Shown here piece by piece: positions 40,828 to 50,278 of a stretch of DNA of 64,000 bases. The translations under genes and the position numbers were made by a program. Positions within the stretch are counted from its first letter, which is position 1. Each line of letters begins with the position of its first letter. Location: positions 1 through 64,000 of the forward strand of contig JBKEDS010000014.1 of the NCBI GenBank assembly GCA_047975545.1, written 5' to 3'. Source of the DNA: JBKEDS01 sp047975545 (GTDB lineage Bacteria > Bacteroidota > Bacteroidia > Flavobacteriales > Flavobacteriaceae). Under the pieces are notes generated by a model, which worked only from the letters and a program-made list of their open reading frames with translations, was not told the origin of the DNA and made no database searches.

Positions 40828-42723
40828 TTAAATTTCTATAACGGGCATTACTAATTCTACTTTATAGCCTTTTTTATTGGGCAACGGCCCTGCCGTGAAC
40901 CAAGCTTGCTTTTCTTTGGTGTTGAACAGCAAATCCAAGCGCTCCTGGATGATGGTTTTGGATAAGGATTTTTTAGTTACACTACTTTGGTTTTCCATTT
41001 CCACACCATTTCCGTTATCTAAAACACGGATAATAATTTTGTTGTTTTCAACCGAAGACGTAATGGTAATTTTACCCTTGTGTTCTATGCCTTTAAACCC
41101 ATGCTCTATGGCATTTTCCACAAAAGGCTGTAATAACATTGGCGGTACCATTATATTATCGGTATCGATATTGTGGACGTTTATTTGGTAATCGAATTTA
41201 TTGTAAAATCGTTTTTGCTGCAAAACCATGTAGTTTTCCAAGGCATCGAATTCTTCTTTTAGTGTAATAAACGCATTGCGGTTAAGCTCCAATATATTGC
41301 GCATTAATTTTGATAGTGAAAGCAAATAACTGTTGGCCTCCTTTTTTTCGTTATTGGCTATTAAACCTTGCAAGTTAGCAATGGAATTGTATATAAAATG
41401 CGGGTTTAACTGTATTTGCCCTACTTTTTGCTCCAAATACAGTTTTTTGTTTTCAAGCTCCAGTTTTTCGTTTTTGGATACAAGCCATTTACGCCTATAA
41501 TTGTTGTACAGCAATAATCCACCGACAATTAAAAGTCCGGCCAACGACATAAAAATCCAGCGTTGCTGGGCAATTATTTTGTAGTTTAGGGTATTTGTTG
41601 TTTCAAGGTTTTTTATGGTTTGGTTTTTTTCCTCGAATTTATATTTAGCTTCCAATTCCTCAATTTTTTCGGCTTGTATTTTCAATTGGTTGCGATAATT
41701 GATTTGCATGGCAGAATCTAAAGCCAAATAAGCATTTTTGTAATCGTGTTTTGTTAGGTAAATTTCCTGCAAGCCTTTATAAGTATTGAACAAATTGCCC
41801 TTGGGGTCGTTTTGTTTTGCCCACGCTATCCCTTTTTTGTAATACACGATTGCGGAATCCGGCTGATTGTTTTTCATATAATAATAAGCCAAATCGCTAA
41901 AGGAATATAAATGGAGGTTGTTTTCTTTTTGTAAATGCTTAAAATAGGCCCTGTAATTATCCAACGATTTGGTAATTTTCCCGGTAGCTAACAACAATTG
42001 CGATTCATGGTCCATGGCCCGTGCCAAGGCAACACTGTCGTTGGTTTCCAGAGCAAGTTTTTGGCTAATTTCAAAATGTTTGCGCATGGCAACCGTATCC
42101 TTCAACCCTTCGGCTATTAAAAATGAAAGGTCGTTGTAGCGTTGCGTAACTACGCTATTGTTTTTAAAAGGATGCGTGTCGTAATATTTTTGCAAATACG
42201 CATAGGCTTTTACCGTATTTTTGTTCATAAAAGCTGTTTTTGCCTGTAGGTCGTAAATTCTAAAAAGAAAAATGCTTTTGTTTTTTTCGGCGTAATGGGC
42301 AATATCCAATAGCTTTTCCACATCCCTGCTTTCCGAAATAGCCGTATTGGAAATAGTAGATTCTAAAATGAAATAATCTTGGATAACCTTCCAATTAACC
42401 GAATCGGTTTCTATTGGTTTAATTTGCTTAAAGTGAAACACAGCACTGTCCATATACTCGGGCTGTTCGGCGTTTCTACTCTTTAAATAATACGAATATC
42501 CTTTTAAATAGTTACTGTAATTATCGTAATAATAGGCTTTTTTGTCCAAATTGAGCAATAAACTATCTATTATCGGAAGCCTTTGCTGCATTGCCAAAGT
42601 ATCGAACCTTATGGTTTCGTAAGTCCAATTGGAATAATTAGTGCCTTTGGTTAATTGTTTATTGTTGTTTCTATTGCAGGAAAACAAAACAACAAACAGC
42701 GATAAGAACATTATTTTCTTCAT
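40828..42723 (-). CDS. LytS-type sensor histidine kinase, lipoprotein signal with TPR sensor
   Basis: From the ATG at 42723 (a GTG three codons earlier is the alternative) the protein has 631 residues. The N-terminus has a lipobox-like signal (VVLFSC, then NRNNN). A TPR-rich periplasmic sensor follows (~90-350, e.g. NLFNTYKGLQEIYLTKHDYKNAYLALDSA), then one membrane helix (WIFMSLAGLLIVGGLLLY). A coiled-coil leads into the His kinase domain with phospho-His in LNPHFIYNSIANLQG. ATP-binding motifs are QPFVENAIEHG (N box) and VLDNGNG (G box). It pairs with the LytTR regulator downstream. Such TPR kinases sense envelope or nutrient cues in Bacteroidota; the ligand is unknown. Confidence 0.9.
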   Translation of the reverse strand: MKKIMFLSLFVVLFSCNRNNNKQLTKGTNYSNWTYETIRFDTLAMQQRLPIIDSLLLNLDKKAYYYDNYSNYLKGYSYYLKSRNAEQPEYMDSAVFHFKQIKPIETDSVNWKVIQDYFILESTISNTAISESRDVEKLLDIAHYAEKNKSIFLFRIYDLQAKTAFMNKNTVKAYAYLQKYYDTHPFKNNSVVTQRYNDLSFLIAEGLKDTVAMRKHFEISQKLALETNDSVALARAMDHESQLLLATGKITKSLDNYRAYFKHLQKENNLHLYSFSDLAYYYMKNNQPDSAIVYYKKGIAWAKQNDPKGNLFNTYKGLQEIYLTKHDYKNAYLALDSAMQINYRNQLKIQAEKIEELEAKYKFEEKNQTIKNLETTNTLNYKIIAQQRWIFMSLAGLLIVGGLLLYNNYRRKWLVSKNEKLELENKKLYLEQKVGQIQLNPHFIYNSIANLQGLIANNEKKEANSYLLSLSKLMRNILELNRNAFITLKEEFDALENYMVLQQKRFYNKFDYQINVHNIDTDNIMVPPMLLQPFVENAIEHGFKGIEHKGKITITSSVENNKIIIRVLDNGNGVEMENQSSVTKKSLSKTIIQERLDLLFNTKEKQAWFTAGPLPNKKGYKVELVMPVIEI

Positions 42724-42777
42724 TAAAAGCACCGTTACGAATAATTTATATACAGAAAGGCAAATACCACAAAAAAC

Positions 42778-42813
42778 AAAAGTACCATAATCTTTTTAAG
42801 AAAATGGTACTTT
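42778..42813 (-). terminator. Terminator after the beta-galactosidase gene
   Basis: On the minus strand AAAGTACCAT (42813-42804) pairs perfectly with ATGGTACTTT (42788-42779), followed by TGTTTTTTG. It ends the sulfatase-galactosidase unit and insulates the kinase gene. Confidence 0.75.
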
Positions 42814-42836
42814 GTTTTATTTTGGATAACCTTTTG

Positions 42837-45800
42837 TTATTCTCTATTCAAAAACGTTTTTCCGGTTTCGATATAAGTATTGGTGTTTCCATTTTTAAAT
42901 GGCACCATATAATACGAATAATTGTGTTTTACATCGCCCCGTTTCTTGTATTTTTCCTGCGGTCCGGCACCCCAGCTATTATCGCCCGCAACACCACGCT
43001 GGAACAAATCGATGTTTAACTGCACCAAATCCTTCTCCTTAATATCAATGGTATGCTTGCTTATGTTTACTTCGGGAATGCCGTCTATCCTAAACTCCAC
43101 ATCCACATCGGCAGCAGAGCCGTAATCAAGGCCTTCAACCGTATCAAAATCTTCATTTGGCATATGTAGGGCGCTAACGCTCAAGTTTTCGGTAACGCTA
43201 TTGGCAACTACCAAAAGGCCTTCGCCCGAGTTATTGGCCAGGGCTACCCAACGGATTCCGGTTTTGTATCCGTTTTCTTGAGGGCGGATATATGGCACGT
43301 ATTGATCTTTTACCTTCGATTGGTAAATATCTATAAAAGTAGAAGCATAGCGGTCCACATAATTTTCCCAAGGCCCTTTGCCGTAAAAGGTCATATTTTC
43401 AAAGGCTTTTGGCATTTGCATGCTCATGCCAATACGAGGTATATCGGCTTTATAATCCGTAGTACCCAAAGTATTTTCAACCTTTACAACACCTGTACCG
43501 TAAATGTGGTAGGTACTGTTAAATTGCGTATTTACGCCCGGCAAATTATAGGTTACGTTTAATACAATATCGTTTTTATTGGTTGTATCCGTGGTTAGGT
43601 TTGTAACTTTAGAAAATAAGGTTGCTTTTTTCCATTCGATATTGTTTCGGTACATTTTATTGCCCGAATCGTTATCGGTTACGGCACGCCAGAAGTTTGG
43701 TCTTGGGCCTTTGCCATCCTTTAACAATTCCATGCCGTTATAAACATACGATGTTATGCGCCCGGCTTCTTTGTTAAACGTTACCGATACCATGTTGTTG
43801 GAAACCGTTACGCCTTGTGCCGTTGTTTTTACGGTTAAGGCCGCACCGTTATCAACCTTAACAAGTTCTTGTTTGTATTTGTCCAAGTTTATTTGTTCGT
43901 GCGCCACTTGGTAGCCTTTTGGCAAAAGCCCCCATGATTGTTTTGTTAAGGCTTCGACTTCAACAAAATATTCGGTGTTTTTTTCAAAGGTTATACCGTC
44001 TAAATTAATACGGATTAACTCGCCTGTATGGGGTATAATATTTTGATTGCTAACCGCAAAGGTTTTAATTACTTTGCCATCGGCTTTTACGGTACCTTTA
44101 AAATCGAAAGCGCTTAAATTGGTAAAGTCGTAAAGGTTTTCAACCAAAATACAAAGCTCGTTATGTTTATTTATTCCGGTTGGCTTAAAATTGATATACT
44201 CATGCACCTTTTTAACTTCGTAAAGCCCGGGTTGCGGGGTGCGGTCGGGGAATACGATACCGTTATTTAAAAAGGTGTTTTCCGAAGGCATGTTTTCGCC
44301 ATAATCGCCACCATAAGCGTAATAACGCTCGCCTTTTTCGTTGGTTTTCCAAATGGATTGGTCTACCCAGTCCCAAATAAAACCGCCTTGCAAGTTGTCG
44401 TATTGTTCAATAATATCCCAATAATCTTGGAAATTCCCGGTGCTGTTGCCCATGGCATGGGCGTATTCGCTGGGAATATAGGGGCGGTTGGTTTTCGATT
44501 TTCCTATGCGCTCAAAAGCGGCCGGACTGGGGTATTGGGGTACGATAATATCGGTATCGGAATCCATGGCAAAAACGTTGCCGTCGTATTCGTTATAGGC
44601 ACGCTCGTACTGTACGGGGCGTTTTGTTTTGTCGTTTGCTTTTATGGCTTTGTACCCGGCATGGAAGTTTATGCCGTTGCCCGCCTCGTTGCCCATGGAC
44701 CAAATAATTACCGAAGGATGGTTTTTGTCGCGCTCCACCATACGCACCATACGCTCGACATGCGATTTTTCCCAAGCCGGATTTTTGGCCAACGAATGCT
44801 CGCCATAGTACATACCGTGCGACTCGATGTTGGCTTCATCTACTACATAAATACCGTGTTGGTCGCACAGTTCGTAAAATCTGGAACCGCGGGGATAATG
44901 GCTTAAACGCACGGCATTAATATTGTTTTCTTTCCACATGCGAATATCCTTCATAATTAATTCCTCGGACATAACGTGGCCGGTTTCGGGGTCGTGCTCT
45001 TGGGCATTAACACCTTTTAGGGTAATACGCTGGCCGTTAACCAAAAGTAAACCTTGCTTGATTTCAACACTTCTAAAGCCTATTTTGCGCGACGTGGCCT
45101 CAATTATTTTACCTTTTTTATTTTTTACTTCAATTAACAAAGTGTACAAGTTAGGGTGTTCGGCACTCCATTGTTTTACTTGGCTTATTTCACTTTTAAA
45201 AGTAACATTAAGTTCTTTATTTGCTTGAATTTTAATTTTTTGGGTTTCTTGGGTGATGAGCTTATCGCCGTCCAAAATTTTATAGCTTACTTGAATGTTT
45301 TCGGTTTTTGTGTGTTGGCTAACTAAATCCACATCAAGTTCAAACACACCCTTTTCATAGGCTTTATCAAGGGTTGAAAGCACTTCAAAATCCTTTAGCC
45401 TTAATTTGGGTTGCGAATACACAAACACATCGCGCTCGATACCGCTTATACGCCAAAAATCTTGGCATTCGAGATAACTGCCGTCCGTCCAACGGAAAAT
45501 TTGGAGCGCAATGGTGTTATTGCCTTGTTTTAAATAGGGCGTAATATCGAACTCGGCAGGCAATTTACTGCCTTGCGAATACCCAACATACTCGCCGTTA
45601 AGCCATACAAAGCCCCCGGATTTCATGGCGCCAATATGCAAGAAGAAGGTTTTGCCATCCAAATTGCTATTTACGGTAAAATCGCGACGGTACGAGCCTA
45701 CCGGGTTGTAATCGTGCGGCACAAAGCCAGGATTGGTGGGTACCGACCTTGGCTGGTCGGGGTTTACCCATGTAATTTCCTTTGAAATGGGCGCCCTGTT

Positions 45801-46187
45801 ATCGGCAAACTCGTATTGGTGGTTTACGTAAATGGGAATGCCGTACCCTTCGACCTCCCAGTTTGAAGGCACTTTAATATTATCCCAATTATCAACATTT
45901 TCCGAAGGCTTAAAAAACGTTAGCGGCCTGTCCTTTGGGGCTTTTACCCAGTTAAACTTCCATATTCCGCTAAGCAAAATATAGTCGGTGGATTGGGTTA
46001 TATCGTCCTTTAGAGCCAATTGTTCGGCGTTATAGGAATAAAACGTGGCTTTGGGCGCCAGTTTGTTTATCCCTATTACATCGGGGTTGGCAATAATGTT
46101 GTCCAGGTTTTCTTGCTGGGCATACGATGTTACCGTGGCAAATAAGCTAACGAAGGCTATTTTTAAAGTCTTTCGATTAATTGTCAT
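42837..46187 (-). CDS. Secreted GH2 beta-galactosidase (LacZ type)
   Basis: The 1116-residue enzyme has a signal peptide ending TSYAQQ and the full GH2 LacZ layout. In order these are a sugar-binding jelly roll (DNIKVPSNWEVEGYGIPIYVN), an Ig-like domain, and a TIM barrel with acid/base Glu501 in SMGNEAGNG and nucleophile Glu574 in IPSEYAHAMGNS. A second Ig-like domain and the C-terminal beta-galactosidase small-chain domain (from about 740; NFWRAVTDNDSGN and GKGPWENYVDRYAST) follow. It should cleave terminal beta-galactosides in the periplasm. With the neighbouring sulfatase it suggests breakdown of a sulfated galactan or similar marine polysaccharide. No SusC/SusD pair is nearby. Confidence 0.93.
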   Translation of the reverse strand: MTINRKTLKIAFVSLFATVTSYAQQENLDNIIANPDVIGINKLAPKATFYSYNAEQLALKDDITQSTDYILLSGIWKFNWVKAPKDRPLTFFKPSENVDNWDNIKVPSNWEVEGYGIPIYVNHQYEFADNRAPISKEITWVNPDQPRSVPTNPGFVPHDYNPVGSYRRDFTVNSNLDGKTFFLHIGAMKSGGFVWLNGEYVGYSQGSKLPAEFDITPYLKQGNNTIALQIFRWTDGSYLECQDFWRISGIERDVFVYSQPKLRLKDFEVLSTLDKAYEKGVFELDVDLVSQHTKTENIQVSYKILDGDKLITQETQKIKIQANKELNVTFKSEISQVKQWSAEHPNLYTLLIEVKNKKGKIIEATSRKIGFRSVEIKQGLLLVNGQRITLKGVNAQEHDPETGHVMSEELIMKDIRMWKENNINAVRLSHYPRGSRFYELCDQHGIYVVDEANIESHGMYYGEHSLAKNPAWEKSHVERMVRMVERDKNHPSVIIWSMGNEAGNGINFHAGYKAIKANDKTKRPVQYERAYNEYDGNVFAMDSDTDIIVPQYPSPAAFERIGKSKTNRPYIPSEYAHAMGNSTGNFQDYWDIIEQYDNLQGGFIWDWVDQSIWKTNEKGERYYAYGGDYGENMPSENTFLNNGIVFPDRTPQPGLYEVKKVHEYINFKPTGINKHNELCILVENLYDFTNLSAFDFKGTVKADGKVIKTFAVSNQNIIPHTGELIRINLDGITFEKNTEYFVEVEALTKQSWGLLPKGYQVAHEQINLDKYKQELVKVDNGAALTVKTTAQGVTVSNNMVSVTFNKEAGRITSYVYNGMELLKDGKGPRPNFWRAVTDNDSGNKMYRNNIEWKKATLFSKVTNLTTDTTNKNDIVLNVTYNLPGVNTQFNSTYHIYGTGVVKVENTLGTTDYKADIPRIGMSMQMPKAFENMTFYGKGPWENYVDRYASTFIDIYQSKVKDQYVPYIRPQENGYKTGIRWVALANNSGEGLLVVANSVTENLSVSALHMPNEDFDTVEGLDYGSAADVDVEFRIDGIPEVNISKHTIDIKEKDLVQLNIDLFQRGVAGDNSWGAGPQEKYKKRGDVKHNYSYYMVPFKNGNTNTYIETGKTFLNRE

Positions 46188-46247
46188 GTTTACTTTGTAT
46201 TTATTTTAGTTTGAATTGTTTTTGTTAGGGTTTTATGTTTTTCAAAT

Positions 46248-47852
46248 TTACTTTTTATTGGCAACTTCTTCAAGTGCTTTAATTGTGAATTTTTCTATTT
46301 CGGGGGTTTTGTGTTCTTTCCTAATAATTTCGAATAGTTTTGCCACCAGTTCGGGATGTTGTTGGGCTATGTTGTGCTGTTCGGTTAAATCGGTTTCCAA
46401 ATTATACAATTCAACATTTTTATTTCCTTTTTTTAAATCCTTCCACAGTAATTTCCAGTCGCCCATCCTAACGGCTACTTGTCCGCCGGATTCGGGAAAT
46501 TCCCAATACAAATATTCGTGTTTTTGTTGCTGTCCCGATTGGGTTAGGGTATTTAACAGGCTTATGCCATCGGTGTCTTTTGGTGCGGAAACTCCCGTAA
46601 TATCGCAAACCGTTGGCAATATATCGTAAAATGCCGAAATATGGTTTGTGGTGGTTCCCGCTTTAATTTTATCGGGCCAAGCGGCTATCATGGGCACCCG
46701 GATACCGCCTTCATGCAAAAAGCCCTTGCCCCTGCCAAATGCGCTGCTAAAAGGGCCGCCACTGTTAAACCAAACCGTATCTGCCCCACCCGTATAAGTT
46801 GGGCCGTTATCGGAGGTAAACACGATTAAGGTATTATTGTACAACCCTTCATTTTTTAGGTAATCGACCAGTTTTCCTATATTTTCATCTAAATACGAAA
46901 TCATGGCGGCATAAGTGGCCCGGGGATATCTTACGGGAAAATAGGAGCCATTTTCGTTTTCATAAAAATAATACGGCTTTTCGTCGCCAAATTTTTCAAC
47001 ATAATAATCCACCCATTTTTTTGGTGCTTGCAATGGTACGTGCGGAATTGGCGTTGCCCAATACAGGAAAAACGGATGGTTTTTATTCTGTTCAACAAAA
47101 CCCATTAACCTATCGAAAGCAAGGGTTGGCGAATAAACCGGTTGCGTGTATTTGGCATAGGATTCCAAAGCATAAGGGTCGGCACCAACAGTTAAGCCCG
47201 TTCTTGGCGCAATAGTGTCGTTGGGCAAGTGGTAACGGATGTCGTTTTCGTATAAATGTACAGGCGTGTACGTATGGGCTTGGCGCTGGCAGTTGTAGCC
47301 AAAAAAATAATCGAAGCCCATTTTTGTGGGTATCGATTGGGTGTTTGGCGCCCCCAAGCCCCATTTGCCAACAATGCCAGTTTTGTATCCGGCTTGTTGT
47401 AACAAATGTGCCAAGGTAATGGTTTCCTTCGGGAAAGGCCGTTGGCCTTCTAAGGTAGAGTCCTTTATTACGGCTTTGTAATCCCGCGTGTTGCCCCGCT
47501 CGGCCCACTCGTCGTTGCCCCTAATATACGAATGCCCCAAATGCTTGCCCGTTAACAAGGTAGAACGTGCTGGCGCACAAACCGGAGCGCCCGAATAGTG
47601 CTGGGTAAACAGCATGCCGTTTTTTGCCAGGGCATCGATATTCGGGGTTTCTATTTTGATTTGCCCATAGGCGCCTACATCGCCATAGCCCAAATCGTCA
47701 GCCAAAATGTAAATGATGTTTGGGGAAGTTGAATTGGTTTTGCCATTTGATTGCGCAGTTGTATCATTTTTAGATTTACATGAAAAAAAAGACACTAAAA
47801 AAAGGCTTAATATAATTGTTTTTGTTTGCAGGATTTTTTTTGAAAGACACAT
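46248..47852 (-). CDS. Type I sulfatase lipoprotein (formylglycine Cys type)
   Basis: The 534-residue lipoprotein (lipobox SFFSC, Cys25) is an S1-family sulfatase. Metal-binding ADDLGYGD (~50-58) is followed by the sulfatase signature C92-A-P-A-R96 in GAPVCAPARSTLLTG. Cys92 is the residue converted to formylglycine by an anaerobic or FGE-type maturase, not present here. Later metal ligands are in FTSDNGP. It removes sulfate esters, probably from algal or animal polysaccharides. It is read with the GH2 beta-galactosidase 60 bp downstream; the pair may act on a sulfated galactan. Subfamily and linkage need a SulfAtlas-type comparison. Confidence 0.93.
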   Translation of the reverse strand: MCLSKKILQTKTIILSLFLVSFFSCKSKNDTTAQSNGKTNSTSPNIIYILADDLGYGDVGAYGQIKIETPNIDALAKNGMLFTQHYSGAPVCAPARSTLLTGKHLGHSYIRGNDEWAERGNTRDYKAVIKDSTLEGQRPFPKETITLAHLLQQAGYKTGIVGKWGLGAPNTQSIPTKMGFDYFFGYNCQRQAHTYTPVHLYENDIRYHLPNDTIAPRTGLTVGADPYALESYAKYTQPVYSPTLAFDRLMGFVEQNKNHPFFLYWATPIPHVPLQAPKKWVDYYVEKFGDEKPYYFYENENGSYFPVRYPRATYAAMISYLDENIGKLVDYLKNEGLYNNTLIVFTSDNGPTYTGGADTVWFNSGGPFSSAFGRGKGFLHEGGIRVPMIAAWPDKIKAGTTTNHISAFYDILPTVCDITGVSAPKDTDGISLLNTLTQSGQQQKHEYLYWEFPESGGQVAVRMGDWKLLWKDLKKGNKNVELYNLETDLTEQHNIAQQHPELVAKLFEIIRKEHKTPEIEKFTIKALEEVANKK

Positions 47853-47959
47853 AAAAATATTGGGTACTTTAGATGTTCCAATATTACCACTTTTTTAGGC
47901 TTTTTTATGGGTATTATTTTGGCATAAAAAGGGGACTGATTAATCAATTGGGCTAAAAA

Positions 47960-49495
47960 CTACCCCAACCAGCCTTCCCTATCCAAACTTCTGTACTGGA
48001 TGGCCTCGCTTATATGGCTGCCGTTTATGTGTTCTATTGCTTCTAAATCGGCAATGGTTCGGGCTACTTTTAAAATACGGTCGTAGGCACGTGCCGAAAG
48101 GTTTAAACGTTCCATTGCGGTTTTTAACAATTGTTTGGAGTTATCGTCCAACTGACAAAATTTTCTAATTTGCTTGGAAGTCATCTGTGCGTTGTAATGC
48201 ACGGTATTGGACGCGCTAAAACGCTTGGTTTGTATGGTTCTTGCCTTGGTTACCCGTTTTCTTATATCTACCGAGGTTTCGCCTTTTCTGTCGTCCGACA
48301 ATTTTTCGAAAGGCACGGGGGTAACCTCGATATGAATATCGATGCGGTCCAGCAGCGGCCCGGATATTTTGCTTAAATAACGCTGCATTTCGGCGGGACT
48401 GGAGGTAACGGGCGCACCGGGATCGTTAAAATAGCCACTTGGGCTGGGGTTCATACTGGCCACCAACATAAAACTACTGGGGTAGGTTACGGTAAACTTG
48501 GCGCGCGAAATGGTAACTTCCCTATCCTCCAAGGGTTGGCGCAACACTTCCAAAACGCTGCGTTTAAATTCGGGCAGTTCGTCCAGAAACAGCACGCCGT
48601 TGTGCGATAGCGAAATTTCGCCCGGTTGCGGAAAAGTACCGCCGCCAACCAAGGCCACATCGCTAATGGTATGGTGCGGGCTGCGAAACGGGCGCTGCGC
48701 CATAAGCCCCGTGTCCTTAACCCTGCCCACTACCGAATGTATTTTTGTGGTTTCCAGGGCTTCATGCAGGGTCATGGGCGGTAAAATACTGGGCAAGCGC
48801 TTGGCCAACATGGTTTTTCCCGCACCGGGCGGCCCGATTAATATAATATTGTGGCCTCCGGCGGCGGCAATTTCCATGCAGCGCTTAATACCTTCTTGGC
48901 CCTTAACATCGCTAAAATCGAACTCGGGAAAATCTAAATTTTTATAAAATTCTTCCCTTGTGTTTATTATGGTTTGCTCTAAAGGCTTTTCTATATCAAA
49001 ATAATCAATAACCTGCTTTATGTTGTCTACGCCGTAAACCTCTAAATTATCTACAATAGCGGCTTCTTTTGCGTTTTGGCCGGGCAGGATAAATTTTTTA
49101 AAACCTTCTTCCCTTGCTTTTACCGCAATGGGCAGTGCGCCTTTTATGGGCTGTAAAGTACCATCCAACGACAATTCGCCCATAATTAAATACTCGCCCA
49201 AATCGGTGGTTTTTATTTGGTTCGATGCGGCCAGTATGCCAATGGCCAAGGTTAAATCGTAGGCACTGCCCTCCTTTCGCAAATCGGCTGGCGCCATATT
49301 TATGGTTATCTTTTTTCCGGGGATTTTATAGCCGTTGTTTTGAAGGGCGGCCGCAATACGGTAATTGCTTTCCTTTATGGCATTATCGGGCAGGCCCACC
49401 AAGTGGTAGCCTATGCCGGAGTCTACATTAACCTCAACGGTAATCGTGGTGGCCTCGACACCAAAAACGGCACTTCCGTATACTTTTTTAAGCAT
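47960..49495 (-). CDS. comM: YifB/ComM-family Mg-chelatase-like AAA ATPase
   Basis: The 511-residue protein has the ComM layout. An N-terminal ChlI-like domain (VNVDSGIGYHLVGLPDNAIKE, KITINMAPADLRKEGSAYDL) comes first, then an AAA+ core with Walker A GPPGAGKTMLAKRLP (~220) and Walker B GVLFLDELPEF. The C-terminal Mg-chelatase part includes FNDPGAPVTSS and ARAYDRILKVARTIADLE. In competent bacteria ComM is a helicase that promotes branch migration during natural transformation. A competence role here is inferred only. The gene is alone, with an unrelated sulfatase operon downstream. Confidence 0.93.
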   Translation of the reverse strand: MLKKVYGSAVFGVEATTITVEVNVDSGIGYHLVGLPDNAIKESNYRIAAALQNNGYKIPGKKITINMAPADLRKEGSAYDLTLAIGILAASNQIKTTDLGEYLIMGELSLDGTLQPIKGALPIAVKAREEGFKKFILPGQNAKEAAIVDNLEVYGVDNIKQVIDYFDIEKPLEQTIINTREEFYKNLDFPEFDFSDVKGQEGIKRCMEIAAAGGHNIILIGPPGAGKTMLAKRLPSILPPMTLHEALETTKIHSVVGRVKDTGLMAQRPFRSPHHTISDVALVGGGTFPQPGEISLSHNGVLFLDELPEFKRSVLEVLRQPLEDREVTISRAKFTVTYPSSFMLVASMNPSPSGYFNDPGAPVTSSPAEMQRYLSKISGPLLDRIDIHIEVTPVPFEKLSDDRKGETSVDIRKRVTKARTIQTKRFSASNTVHYNAQMTSKQIRKFCQLDDNSKQLLKTAMERLNLSARAYDRILKVARTIADLEAIEHINGSHISEAIQYRSLDREGWLG

Positions 49496-49547
49496 AAGTT
49501 TTTGTTTTGCCCTTTAAATGTAAGAAATGTATTTTAAATTATGGCAT

Positions 49548-49580
49548 AAAAAAAGAATTCCGAGTAAACCCGGAATCTTT
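49548..49580 (-). terminator. Terminator after hsp20
   Basis: On the minus strand GATTCCGGGTTTACTCGGAATTC forms a short stem (GATTCCG with CGGAATT, small loop), followed by a run of seven T residues. It lies between hsp20 and comM. Confidence 0.7.
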
Positions 49581-49626
49581 AAAAACTTTAAATAAAACTA
49601 TCTAATCTGCTGAAGGTGCTACAAAT

Positions 49627-49995
49627 TCAAACCGATACAAGTTTAAACACATCGACACTTAAAACGCCGTTTTTATAGTCGAAATTTATTTTATCCTTCA
49701 AAATATTTTTCGGCAACCGAAATCGTTTTTTAAAGTACGACGACGGATAGCAATACGCATGCCTGCTCGTGGTTTCTGCCTTACTCTGGTCGCGTTCCGT
49801 GGTTACTACCAAGGCTTCCTCCTTGATATAGCAATTAAAATCGGATTTAATGTATCCCGACATTTTTAACTCAAAGTGATACGTGGAATCGGTTTCCCTA
49901 ACTTCCAGATTGTCATGGTTTAAATTTTGGTTTCCACGGCTTAAACCGTAGTTAAAGGTTGATAAAAAAGGCGATTTGAATTTGATAGGGGTCAT
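49627..49995 (-). CDS. Small heat-shock protein, Hsp20/alpha-crystallin family
   Basis: The 122-residue protein has a short N-terminal arm and an alpha-crystallin domain (about 28-120). The domain runs LEVRETDSTYHFELKMSGYIKSDFN, EEALVVTTERD, FKKRFRLPKNILKDKINFDYKNGVLSVDVFK. The RLPKN...GVLSV segment is the family hallmark. The usual C-terminal I-x-I/V extension is missing, so the oligomer may be small. It acts as an ATP-independent holdase in the cytosol. Heat or envelope stress control is typical, but no specific promoter signal was found beyond a TACTTTTA-like box upstream. Confidence 0.85.
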   Translation of the reverse strand: MTPIKFKSPFLSTFNYGLSRGNQNLNHDNLEVRETDSTYHFELKMSGYIKSDFNCYIKEEALVVTTERDQSKAETTSRHAYCYPSSYFKKRFRLPKNILKDKINFDYKNGVLSVDVFKLVSV

Positions 49996-50233
49996 AAATT
50001 ATTTGTTTTACCGTTAAACAGTTAAAAAAACACTGCAAAACAACCAAGGGAAGACTATTTTACATTAACCAGCTACTTTGCATAAAAGTACGAAATTTTA
50101 AAATGAAACACAAAGAACAAATAACTGACTTTCAAAAATTTAACATTTATTTTACGTTCCCGATTATTTTCAATTTCAACTTTTATTTTTTGAAGAAATT
50201 CACCCCGAACAAATAACCTAAAAAAGGTTTTCT

Positions 50234-50241
50234 TATATTTG
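50234..50241 (+). promoter_or_regulatory. -7 box before the S9 peptidase gene
   Basis: TATATTTG is a full TAnnTTTG match, 37 bp before the ATG at 50279. No clear TTTG was seen 17-21 bp upstream. Confidence 0.4.
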
Positions 50242-50278
50242 AAACCTCAACACTTTCGCCAAGAAAAACGCAAAACAA

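Noticed and set aside
44358..44906. 182-codon plus-strand frame inside the beta-galactosidase gene
   Set aside because: It is antisense to the catalytic domain, whose motifs are intact.
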